This document shows positions 16,674 to 24,952 of a stretch of 27,662 nucleotides of DNA, piece by piece (position 1 is the stretch's first letter; each line of letters begins with the position of its first letter). The notes beneath the pieces were generated by a model, which searched no databases, was not told the origin of the DNA, and worked only from the letters and a program-made list of their open reading frames with translations. A program made the translations under genes and the position numbers. Location: NCBI GenBank assembly GCA_929200515.1, contig CAKNAD010000006.1, positions 1 through 27,662 on the forward strand, in the 5' to 3' direction. The DNA is from Candidatus Gorgonimonas leptogorgiae (GTDB lineage: Bacteria > Pseudomonadota > Gammaproteobacteria > Pseudomonadales > Endozoicomonadaceae).

Positions 16674-18734
16674 TTGAACAATTTAAATTTAACTAGTATG
16701 CAATTATTAGCACCAATACCAACAACAGAGACATTTGCAAAGAATAACCAACCAATTAGTACAAATAAAGGACGCAGAGTAAACTCTTTAGATAAAGATG
16801 TAACAAATACGTCATCTTTTTTAGAAAACAACTCAAATACAGATCAACTAAAAAAAGACTTAGCTGCTAGAATAATACAACGTTGTTTTAAAAAAAATAG
16901 GGCAGCTAAAGCTTATAAACACATGTTTGATAATGGTGAGTACTTTAAACAATATAAGGAAATATCATCAGAGCCAAAACCGTTGTTAGAGAATTTAAAA
17001 ATTGCACAAAAATTATCTAATAAAGCCATAAAAGAAATAATAGCTAATTTAGGAAATTTAAGTGAACAGGAACGAAAATTTGTGCAAAAAATAATAGATT
17101 TATTAAAACCTACTTTAAGACATCAAACAACATATGATTTAGCTCATCAAAATAATGAACAAAAATCTACGGTAACTATTAAGTCTAATCGTTTGTTAGC
17201 TGAATCTGGAGTGGTAGCTGAAGGCTTAACTAAAAAAGAAGACATTGAAGCACTAAGTAATAATGATTTTGTATTTACTTCTGTAGATTTTTCAGGTGAA
17301 GGTTTAGATACTGCACCCAAGCATATCATGACTAGTGATGATGCCGACCACGGTTATCAAGCATATTTAACTCATCATGAAGATGGGACTTTAGGTTACC
17401 TTACACTTACAGATCACTACTATAATAGAATTACGAAAACCACTAGAAGATATTTTTATTGTAAGAGTTTTCCTAGGTTAGAAGAAGTCATTTATAAAAA
17501 AATTCATGGTTCTTTAGGAAAGACAGATATACCTATTTTTACTGAAAAAGATATGCGTTTAGGACTTGCCCTTCATGCTATTAAGATTATTAGAGAAGCT
17601 AAATGTGATAAACTAAATCAATATATTTATGCAGATGATATATCTTTATCTCAATTAGATTACTTTTTAAATATGATTTTTACTCCAGAGTTTCATACCC
17701 CTAGAATACTTAGTACCACCAATTTTAAATTACATAAATTAAGAGAACCAACTCCTCAAGAAGTTTATAAGTTAGCAATATTTCATAAACAAGCTGATAT
17801 GATAAGACAACATTATTTAGGTAAATATTCTACTAAAGATGACTTGATAAACATCAATACCCAAGAGGATATGGATGTTATATTCAAAGCATGCTCTGGA
17901 ATTATAGATATAATGGATGAAGCTATTAAAGATGCTAATATTGAAGTATTATCTTGTGGTATTTATTGGTGTGAAAAAATAAAAAATACAGGATTCTCCC
18001 GTGGAAGGTTAAATAGTCTAGATGAGTACAAGGTATGTCTTGGTGCTTTACAACCTACTATGAATTTAGGTAGAATGCTTATTTGTATCGAAAAAATGAG
18101 GTCAAAATTTAAATTGTTGCTGAACTTGCAAAATATTTTACTAAAAACTGACGGTTTTAATTTACTCAATACGGAAGATTTTAAAGATAAAATATGTACA
18201 TACTTAGCTAATATCTCTTTACAGTTATATTTAAGTAATTCTGATCATATAAAAAGCAATAAAAAACATAGTATAATATGGCGTCATGATAACTGTGCTC
18301 TACTAACAGAATTATATACTATGATCGATAAAATAGAAAAAGTTCCTGATTATATAATAGGGGATATGTCATATACAGCTATAACTCAATGGCTTATCCC
18401 TGAAAAACTTTTTAATTTGGAATATCAAGGTTTTAACTCACGTTACGCTAAATTAATAGCTAAGCTCCTTATGAAAAATGAGTATAATTTAGAAGAGTTT
18501 GCAGAGAGTTTAAATCGTCGTGTATCTAAACACCTTCCTAAATCTATATTGAAAATACCAGAAGATAATATTCTTGGTGTTTTATATAACCCCAATATAA
18601 CTCAAGAAGCAAAAAATACTTTACAGCAAGCATTTATTGACAGTGGATTTTTAAACCCTGAAAAAAAAATAAATGCTTCTAAAGATATAACATTAAGAGA
18701 TTATGCTAAAGAACATTATAATATTGATTTATAA
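16674..18734 (+). CDS. Effector-like paralog 1 with IQ-like motif
   Basis: A 686-residue soluble protein, paralogous to the next gene. I do not recognise the family. Residues 65-81 (Ala-Arg-Ile-Ile-Gln-Arg-Cys-Phe-Lys-Lys followed by Lys and Tyr) resemble an IQ calmodulin-binding helix, basic and hydrophobic, though the canonical spacing is kept only roughly. There is no signal peptide or membrane helix. A conserved block at about 197-206 reads Asn-Asp-Phe-Val-Phe-Thr-Ser. Another, near 240-250, reads Leu-Gly-Tyr-Leu-Thr-Leu-Thr-Asp-His-Tyr. The last 15 residues (Leu-Arg-Asp-Tyr-Ala-Lys-Glu-His-Tyr-Asn) match the second paralog exactly. TTG is chosen as start because AAGGAG lies at the same distance as in the paralog, where the codon is ATG. 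The size, composition, duplication and IQ-like motif suggest a secreted effector acting on a eukaryotic host; this is inference. Confidence 0.75.
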   Translation: MNNLNLTSMQLLAPIPTTETFAKNNQPISTNKGRRVNSLDKDVTNTSSFLENNSNTDQLKKDLAARIIQRCFKKNRAAKAYKHMFDNGEYFKQYKEISSEPKPLLENLKIAQKLSNKAIKEIIANLGNLSEQERKFVQKIIDLLKPTLRHQTTYDLAHQNNEQKSTVTIKSNRLLAESGVVAEGLTKKEDIEALSNNDFVFTSVDFSGEGLDTAPKHIMTSDDADHGYQAYLTHHEDGTLGYLTLTDHYYNRITKTTRRYFYCKSFPRLEEVIYKKIHGSLGKTDIPIFTEKDMRLGLALHAIKIIREAKCDKLNQYIYADDISLSQLDYFLNMIFTPEFHTPRILSTTNFKLHKLREPTPQEVYKLAIFHKQADMIRQHYLGKYSTKDDLININTQEDMDVIFKACSGIIDIMDEAIKDANIEVLSCGIYWCEKIKNTGFSRGRLNSLDEYKVCLGALQPTMNLGRMLICIEKMRSKFKLLLNLQNILLKTDGFNLLNTEDFKDKICTYLANISLQLYLSNSDHIKSNKKHSIIWRHDNCALLTELYTMIDKIEKVPDYIIGDMSYTAITQWLIPEKLFNLEYQGFNSRYAKLIAKLLMKNEYNLEEFAESLNRRVSKHLPKSILKIPEDNILGVLYNPNITQEAKNTLQQAFIDSGFLNPEKKINASKDITLRDYAKEHYNIDL

Positions 18735-18750
18735 TTAGAAAATTTATGGT

Positions 18751-18806
18751 AAAATCTTAAATAGCATAAGCAGGCAATTTTATAAATCGCCTGCTATCAA
18801 GATTTT
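18751..18806 (+). terminator. Strong hairpin after paralog 1
   Basis: The inner stem AGCAGGC (18769-18775) pairs with GCCTGCT (18789-18795). An outer stem AAAATCTT (18751-18758) pairs with AAGATTTT (18799-18806). It begins 16 bases after the stop codon, and the outer stem supplies a T run on the plus strand and, mirrored, on the minus strand. It is probably an intrinsic terminator. Confidence 0.65.
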
Positions 18807-19039
18807 AGCTGTATTTTATCAAGCAAGTTGACAACAACTCCATAATTATCTTCAATTTCCCGCACCTTAGATTTAACTAACTTCTATAAGTAAATGTTAT
18901 CAAAAGAATTTTTTGACAATAATCCAGTAAATTAATGTGCTATTTAAGAATTCAGATATGCCTTTAGCTATGTTTTTTAAAAAGAAAACATTAAATAATT
19001 TTCGTTGTTATTTATCTTATTAAAATTAAACTTTTATGA
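18807..19039. other. Rest of the gap between the paralogs
   Basis: These 233 bases hold no credible gene. A perfect TTGACA at 18913-18918 lacks a good -10 at normal spacing. The only other structure I see is a small AGTTG/CAACT hairpin (18826-18839). The upstream palindrome found before paralog 1 is absent here. Confidence 0.5.
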
Positions 19040-19102
19040 TATACTGCATTCCCTCTACTACTTGAGCTAATGTAGAGAATAAATTTTTCATATTAAAAGG
19101 AG
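19040..19102 (+). promoter_or_regulatory. Promoter, leader hairpin and ribosome site of paralog 2
   Basis: TATACT at 19040-19045 is followed, after seven bases, by a 6-bp stem CTCTAC (19053-19058) / GTAGAG (19072-19077) with a 13-base loop. The 25-base stretch after the stem up to AAGGAG (19097-19102) is identical to that before paralog 1. The ATG follows six bases later. Compared with copy 1, the stem gains a C-G pair. Confidence 0.55.
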
Positions 19103-19108
19103 TTAAGG

Positions 19109-21067
19109 ATGAATTGTTTAGATAGTCTGAAATCATACTGGGCATCAAGAGTAGCAACAGAAAAACTTGCAAAGCATAACCAACCAAGTCGTATAAATGA
19201 AGGACGCAGAGTAAACTCTTTAAATAAAACTGTCACAAACACATCATCCTATTTAGAAAACAACTTAAATGCAGATCAACTAAAAAAAGACTTAGCTACT
19301 AGAACAATACAACGTTTTTTTAAAAAAAATAGGGCATCTAAAGCTTATAAGCATATGTTTGATAATGGCGAGTACTTTAAACAATATAAGGAAATATCAC
19401 CAGAGCCAAAACCGTTGTTAGAGAATTTAAAAATTGCACAAAAACTATCTGATAAAGCAATAAATCACATAAAAAATTATTTAGGAAAATTAAGTAAGCA
19501 GGAACAAGACTTTGTTAAAAAGGTAACCAGCTTATCAAAGCCTACTTTAATACATAAAACTATATATGATTTAGATTATCTAAATAGAGCACAAACATCT
19601 ACATTAACTATTAAGTCTAAGCTAAGCTTAGCTAAATTAGGGGTAAAACATAAAAGCTTTACTAAAAAAGAAGACATTCAAAAACTAAGTAATGATGATT
19701 TTGTGTTTACTTCTCTAGATTTTGTGGGTACAGGTTTAAATACTAAACCTGAATTATACAAGGCAGGAGATAGTGTAGAGTATGGTAATAAAGCATATTT
19801 AACTCATAAAAAACCTCAAATGTTAGGTTACCTTACACTTACAGATCATTACTGCAATGAAATTGTTGGCAGTGCCATAAGAAGTTTTTATTGTAACTGT
19901 TTTCCTGGGTTGGCAAAAGCTATCTTTAAACCAATTCATGGTGCTTTAGGACCAGAAGATATTCCTATTTTTACTGAAGACGATATGCTTTTAGGAGTTG
20001 CTTTGTATGCTATTAAGATTATTAGAGAAACTAATTACGATGAACTAAATCAATATATTTATGAAGATGATATATCTTTAACTCAATTAAATGAATTTTT
20101 ACATGTTATTTTTACTCCAGAGTTTCATATCCCTAGAATACTGAGTACCACTGATTTTAAATTACATAAATTAAGAGAAATAACTGCTAAAGAAGTGTAT
20201 AAGTTAGTAATATTTCATAAACAACCTGATATGATAAGACAACATTATTTAGCTGGTTATTCTACTAAAAATGAATTGATAAACATCACTACCCCTAAAG
20301 ATATAGAACATATAAGGGAGGCACTGAAAGAAATAGATACTTTGATGCAAGAAGCTATTAGTGATGGTAATTCTGAAGTATTATCTTATAGTATGTATTG
20401 GTATGAAAAAATAACTAATGCCGGATATTCTAATCTACAATCAAGTTCTATAGGTGAATACAAGGTGGCTATTAGTATTTTACAACGTAATATAGATAAA
20501 ATATCAGAGTATGCTAGTAAACTTCAGTCAGAAATTATGTTGTTTAAGAGCTTGCGAAAGCTTTTACTACAAACTGAAGATTTTAATGATGAAATATATT
20601 GGTGTTTACGTAATATCTCTCAGTGCCACTCACAATTTGAACTTGAGATGCTAATAGAGTTATATGTTATGATAAATAAAATAGAATCTATTCCTGATAA
20701 TATAATGAAATCTATATCAATTTACAATATATCTAACAAACTCGTTGATTATGAATATAAAAATTTTAGTTTAGAATATGCTAAACTAGCAGCTAAACTT
20801 ATTATGCAAGATAAAGATAATGCAGAAAGGCTTGCATTCTCATCACCGTTTGCAGGAACTCAACATCTTCCTACGTCTAGATTAAAAATACGAGCAAATC
20901 ACTTTTTTAATGTTTTATGTCATCCAGATATAACGCCAAAAGTAAGAGATACTTTACAGCAAGCATTTGTTAACAGTGGAGTTTTAAACCCTGAGAAAAA
21001 AATAAAGGCTTCTAAAGATCTAACATTAAGAGATTATGCTAAAGAACATTATAATATAGATTTATAA
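19109..21067 (+). CDS. Effector-like paralog 2 with IQ-like motif
   Basis: A 652-residue paralog of the preceding gene. Residues of the IQ-like region (Ile-Gln-Arg-Phe-Phe-Lys-Lys near 68-74) and the following stretch to about residue 120 are almost unchanged between the copies. The central third (roughly residues 400-540) is poorly conserved. The C-terminal 30 residues are again near identical. It shares His-x-Thr near residue 150, the Asp-Phe-Val-Phe-Thr-Ser block and the Thr-Leu-Thr-Asp-His-Tyr block. It has no signal peptide and no membrane helix. The N-terminal 12 residues differ completely from paralog 1. It starts 374 bases after paralog 1 with its own promoter and leader, so the whole unit including regulation was duplicated. 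The function is unknown; a host-directed effector is the leading guess. Confidence 0.75.
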   Translation: MNCLDSLKSYWASRVATEKLAKHNQPSRINEGRRVNSLNKTVTNTSSYLENNLNADQLKKDLATRTIQRFFKKNRASKAYKHMFDNGEYFKQYKEISPEPKPLLENLKIAQKLSDKAINHIKNYLGKLSKQEQDFVKKVTSLSKPTLIHKTIYDLDYLNRAQTSTLTIKSKLSLAKLGVKHKSFTKKEDIQKLSNDDFVFTSLDFVGTGLNTKPELYKAGDSVEYGNKAYLTHKKPQMLGYLTLTDHYCNEIVGSAIRSFYCNCFPGLAKAIFKPIHGALGPEDIPIFTEDDMLLGVALYAIKIIRETNYDELNQYIYEDDISLTQLNEFLHVIFTPEFHIPRILSTTDFKLHKLREITAKEVYKLVIFHKQPDMIRQHYLAGYSTKNELINITTPKDIEHIREALKEIDTLMQEAISDGNSEVLSYSMYWYEKITNAGYSNLQSSSIGEYKVAISILQRNIDKISEYASKLQSEIMLFKSLRKLLLQTEDFNDEIYWCLRNISQCHSQFELEMLIELYVMINKIESIPDNIMKSISIYNISNKLVDYEYKNFSLEYAKLAAKLIMQDKDNAERLAFSSPFAGTQHLPTSRLKIRANHFFNVLCHPDITPKVRDTLQQAFVNSGVLNPEKKIKASKDLTLRDYAKEHYNIDL

Positions 21068-21179
21068 TTAGAAAATTTATATGTAGCAGCTCAAACCTAA
21101 TATAACAGTAACCTTTAAAAACTAAAAGTCTGCTATCTTATATTTGAACTACTATATTTACTCAGCCATTAAACACAAG

Positions 21180-23396
21180 TCACCTAGAAACAACCAAATC
21201 AGCGTTAAGTCGCATCGCACATTTCTTAGCTTGAGTTACTTCTTCTCTCTTTGTTATTGATAAATAACGCTTGTTTTTATCGCTAAACAATTCACCTACT
21301 TCAGGTAGTTCTTCATCAGGAAATTTTAGATCAAACATATTAACTTTTTCCTCACTATTTTTATTTGTAGGTTTTATAGTTTCTTTAGTTTTTTTATGCT
21401 TCTCAATATCTTCAAGCAACCTCTGTTTTTTTTGCAAATGCTTATTGACATTTTGTTTATGGGAATTTTCTTCTCCTGTAATCAAATATTTTGTTTGATT
21501 AAAATCTTCGATTATCTTACGCAATTCTTTTTTATATTTATTAATGGACTGGGATTTTTTCTCAATAAATATAGAATCTAAACTCTTACCGTGCTTTTGA
21601 TACCAATTTACTATTTCATCTACAGAGAAATTACTAAGTTCTTCTTTAGCAACTAAATTTTGCTTATCCTCAATCCACTTATGCCAGCAATTTAACAGTG
21701 TTTCTTCATTGGCTTTTAGTTTAGATGGCATTTCTGATTTAAAATTTTCTTGAGCTGAACATGCTTGTTTATACTTTTGTTCTAATGAGATGAATTCTGA
21801 ATCCAGCTTTGCCTCCCTTTCTTCCCATTTTTTTATCTGCTCTACTTTATCTTTTTCCTCAGCCAAATTTTCTTTGCTTGTAGCAAGTTGCTTAGCTAAT
21901 TCATTAACAGAAGTTAGCATTTTTTGACGGCTAAACGGAGATAATTTAGGTAAATCCACAGCAATTAATTCATTTAATTTCTTTTCGAAGATTGTTTTTT
22001 TATTGATGTGCTCCTTTAAAAAACTAACCATGTAACGTTTTATACTTTCAGCTAACCCTTCTTTACTTTTTTCAATATTTGCTTGTCTAAATTTTAAATT
22101 CTCTAATTCTGCAAGCCACTTGTTTTGAACAGTCTGCCATTGTTTATGTAGGCTATCTAAACTAGCATTTTTCGGTAACAAAGGAGGATTAATGGTAACT
22201 TTAAAAAGTGTATTTTGAGATAAAATATTTCGATTAAAATTGATTAAACCTTTTTCAGCAACTATGTCCTCCGCTTTTTTATGCTCGAAGTCATCATAAT
22301 TATTGCACTCTATGTTACCAAGATCCCTGTGTATTAGTTTTTTACATTCAATAGCGTTTTCTATATTGTCTGAAAACCTTAAAGGAGATTGAATATCTTT
22401 AACTTCTAGCTGTCGATATAACTTCCAATGCAAAGAATTTTGCAAGGTAAACTGATAGTTTTCCAAGGATTGCTTTTGATTTTCTGTTAACTTTAATGCC
22501 CAGTTGACTGCTTTTTTATCTATATTCAAAGGTAATAACCAGCTGTCTTTCTCAGCAAAAAGTATTTGCGGTAATAATGGCTGGTCGAATAATTTAATCT
22601 GTCCTGCTTGAGAGATTAATTGTTCTGCTATAGCAGATTGCATTTGTTCTAGACTTAACAGCAATTCATGATTTTCAAAGTCCATTATTTGTGTATCGAG
22701 TAATTGCCATAACATTGGCGCTTTGTTGTTTTTCAGATTAAAACTATACACCCCGTCTTTAGTCATGCTGTTTTTTAAATGGCTTGCTAAATTTGCTGGC
22801 ATGATATGTTTATGTGCGGTATCTATCATACCAATTGAACTATTATTACAAGATTGACGCTTATCAGTTAGGTATTCGTCTGATGCTTTGTGCCAAAATA
22901 AATAACAAAACAAGCGGTAGTAATCTTCAACTTGCTTATGCTCTAGCACCATACTGTAACCAAAATCATCATCGCTAAAATTTTGCGAATAAATTTTTCC
23001 CCAGCAATTTTTTGGATGCTCATGGTCTGCAATAATTAACATACCGCTTTGCTGCATACTAATTCTAATACAACAGCATCCTGAAAGTGCCTCCAAGCAT
23101 TTTTTGTTTGCAACATTATCAGCAAGTAATAAGAAAATATTTACGCCTTTTGATGCCAAATTCTGTAAATTACCAATAACTTTGTCATCTGTCAGCGTAT
23201 TGGTGGCAATTATGAGGCTGTCTTTAATATCTAATGTATCAACATCTCTGAGCCATTCAGAAGTATTACCTACCTGAAAACCATCATCAACAAACTGAGT
23301 AGAATACTCAGCTTGTGTATTTTTCAATACAAAAACATTTTCAAGTAATTCATCAGCATAACTTTTAGAAAACTCATTATCATAAGATTTTATCAT
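21180..23396 (-). CDS. Degenerate PLD-like domain fused to long coiled coil
   Basis: A 738-residue protein, last gene of the three-gene operon. Residues about 55-175 have the strand pattern of a phospholipase-D-like domain: hydrophobic Ser-Leu-Ile-Ile-Ala-Thr, then Val-Asn-Ile-Phe-Leu-Leu-Leu, then Gly-Met-Leu-Ile-Ile-Ala-Asp near 118-124 where active enzymes carry His-x-Lys-x4-Asp. Here the His and Lys are missing, so a catalytic role is doubtful. A helical linker follows. Residues about 420-675 are rich in Lys, Glu, Leu and Gln with heptad-like spacing, broken by a Pro-x-Leu-Ser-Pro hinge near 483-487, like an SMC or RecN arm but without ATPase heads. The C-terminus is an acidic stretch (around 690-704) then basic helices. 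The start overlaps the stop of the middle gene by four bases (ATGA). It probably acts as a scaffold or sensor in complex with its partners; this is inference. Confidence 0.75.
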   Translation of the reverse strand: MIKSYDNEFSKSYADELLENVFVLKNTQAEYSTQFVDDGFQVGNTSEWLRDVDTLDIKDSLIIATNTLTDDKVIGNLQNLASKGVNIFLLLADNVANKKCLEALSGCCCIRISMQQSGMLIIADHEHPKNCWGKIYSQNFSDDDFGYSMVLEHKQVEDYYRLFCYLFWHKASDEYLTDKRQSCNNSSIGMIDTAHKHIMPANLASHLKNSMTKDGVYSFNLKNNKAPMLWQLLDTQIMDFENHELLLSLEQMQSAIAEQLISQAGQIKLFDQPLLPQILFAEKDSWLLPLNIDKKAVNWALKLTENQKQSLENYQFTLQNSLHWKLYRQLEVKDIQSPLRFSDNIENAIECKKLIHRDLGNIECNNYDDFEHKKAEDIVAEKGLINFNRNILSQNTLFKVTINPPLLPKNASLDSLHKQWQTVQNKWLAELENLKFRQANIEKSKEGLAESIKRYMVSFLKEHINKKTIFEKKLNELIAVDLPKLSPFSRQKMLTSVNELAKQLATSKENLAEEKDKVEQIKKWEEREAKLDSEFISLEQKYKQACSAQENFKSEMPSKLKANEETLLNCWHKWIEDKQNLVAKEELSNFSVDEIVNWYQKHGKSLDSIFIEKKSQSINKYKKELRKIIEDFNQTKYLITGEENSHKQNVNKHLQKKQRLLEDIEKHKKTKETIKPTNKNSEEKVNMFDLKFPDEELPEVGELFSDKNKRYLSITKREEVTQAKKCAMRLNADLVVSR

Positions 23397-24952
23397 ACTT
23401 CAAACTCCATTTTTTTAGGCTTAACAGCTAAATCTTGCTGCAAATAATCTGGTAAATCTTTGTATTCAAGTTGGGTAAAAGTGATGTTACCTACAACTTT
23501 TGGTTGCTCATGAGAGAAGTTGACAAAGTCTAAACTAGTGGATGATTTCCATATATATTGTTGTTGTGTTGTCGTTATAATCCAGTATCTGTCATGATTG
23601 TTTTTATCACTGCGCATCACTTGTTTCTGCCAATTTTCAGGCACTTTAACCTCAGGGCTCGTTGTATATATTTTACCAAACTTAGCGCCACTCAACCTAG
23701 CAATATAAGCCATATTTTCTATATTAGTAGATGATTTATAGTGACGGTCTGAGTAAATAATATGTTTAACAGGTTCACTAAGTGCTAAATAACGTAATAA
23801 GTCACTAACATTTAAAGTATCTTTATCCTTAAAAGTAATACTAGGCAAAGGTGATTTAGTCTCTTTTGGTATCAAATAGTGTGTTGCTGTTGCATGCCAA
23901 TAACTGCTAGGGTTTTGTTGCCGATCTAGTAGGAATAACAATGGTTTACCGGTTTTTATACCTAATTTGTAATCCTTAAGTGCTGGATTAGCTAACCATG
24001 TTTGTTGATTATACTGTGCTTGTTTTTCTGATAAATAATTTTCTCTATAAAGTTCATTTAGCCAGTTTTCTTGCCATTGCTTAGCAATATGAGTGTCTTT
24101 AGGCATCAATGGCATGTATTTGATGTTACCAGTAGTGAATTTACCATAGCAAGTATCTATATTTGCTAACTTAGATTCAGTAGCAATAAATGAAAATAAT
24201 GCTTTTTTATCTTTAGGAAGATCAGAATACATTCTATGTTGCTCAACATTCCACTGCTTATTCATGAACTCAGCGATATTATGTAAAACCTCTTCATTAA
24301 AAGCTATCGGATAATCTTCATTCACTTCTATGGCTTTTTCTTGGTTACCAAACTTAACTGGCAATACACCTCCTAGTTTAAAATTAGTCACACAGTCACC
24401 ATTGCTGTTGAATATTAAAGACAAGGTTAATTTTAACCTTGCCTTCTGCCTTGTTATCCCGTTATTTACAACCTTAAGCTTTAAATTTTTGATCGATTTT
24501 TGCTTGCAAGTTCCGTCGTCCTCAGCAAGCAAAATCTTTGCATTAGCACTATGGCGTGCATCTGTAACAGCAATTTTCTTTGCTTCCGGCCAGCTATAAA
24601 AACTTTTTCTTTGTTGGTACCCATTCTTAACAGGCTCAGCGACCCTTTGCAACAATAAGGGTTTGCTTTTTAAAAAATCATCCTGGTCTAAGTACCACAG
24701 ATCATAAATGCCACTCTCCCGTGATGCCAACAAACCACTTTTACATGTTTTTCTTCCTAATTCAGTTAGTTGTTGCTCACGTAGCAAGCTTTCTTTTTCT
24801 AAATAATTAATTAACCTATCTGGCAAAGAGTCATAATCTGTCTCTACTAACTCAAGTGCTTTTTGTATATCAGGTCTAGTTTGCTTAATATCTACATTTG
24901 CCAACGCACGATAACAGGTAGCAGTGACATGTCTTGTCAAAATTATTTGCAT
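23393..24952 (-). CDS. PLD-like protein with HxR-type site, middle gene of operon
   Basis: A 519-residue protein. The C-terminal 130 residues look like a phospholipase-D-superfamily domain. A strand ends in Ile-Tyr-Ser-Asp-Arg-His-Tyr (399-405), and His453-Asp-Arg455-Tyr-Trp-Ile-Ile lies where HKD enzymes carry His-x-Lys. A Ser-Leu-Asp-Phe-Val-Asn-Phe near 473-479 corresponds to the usual Gly-x-Ser-Asn or Ser-Leu-Asp end. His-Asp-Arg variants occur in PLD-fold nucleases and in inactive relatives. Residues 61-90 (Leu-Thr-Glu-Leu-Gly-Arg, then Gly-Ile-Tyr-Asp-Leu-Trp-Tyr) look like a winged-helix or strand module that could bind nucleic acid; the middle is unassigned. The start ATG overlaps the helicase stop by 10 bases and the stop overlaps the next start by four, so it is translationally coupled to both. 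The likely role is a nuclease or binding subunit in a defence complex; this is inference. Confidence 0.78.
   Translation of the reverse strand: MQIILTRHVTATCYRALANVDIKQTRPDIQKALELVETDYDSLPDRLINYLEKESLLREQQLTELGRKTCKSGLLASRESGIYDLWYLDQDDFLKSKPLLLQRVAEPVKNGYQQRKSFYSWPEAKKIAVTDARHSANAKILLAEDDGTCKQKSIKNLKLKVVNNGITRQKARLKLTLSLIFNSNGDCVTNFKLGGVLPVKFGNQEKAIEVNEDYPIAFNEEVLHNIAEFMNKQWNVEQHRMYSDLPKDKKALFSFIATESKLANIDTCYGKFTTGNIKYMPLMPKDTHIAKQWQENWLNELYRENYLSEKQAQYNQQTWLANPALKDYKLGIKTGKPLLFLLDRQQNPSSYWHATATHYLIPKETKSPLPSITFKDKDTLNVSDLLRYLALSEPVKHIIYSDRHYKSSTNIENMAYIARLSGAKFGKIYTTSPEVKVPENWQKQVMRSDKNNHDRYWIITTTQQQYIWKSSTSLDFVNFSHEQPKVVGNITFTQLEYKDLPDYLQQDLAVKPKKMEFEV

Noticed and set aside
18913..18941. 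Perfect TTGACA as the -35 of paralog 2
   Set aside because: There is no acceptable -10 at 16-18 bases, and the gene is nearly 200 bases away with its own TATACT box.
21084..21135. TAGCAG/CTGCTA pair as a terminator after paralog 2
   Set aside because: The loop is 40 bases and the stem only 6 bp. It may be a decayed relative of the hairpin after paralog 1, but it is too weak to call.
24330..24599. Plus-strand frame of 89 codons inside the middle operon gene
   Set aside because: It lies antisense to a well-supported gene and has no ribosome site or recognisable product. The same holds for the frames at 10984-11298 and 26282-26632.
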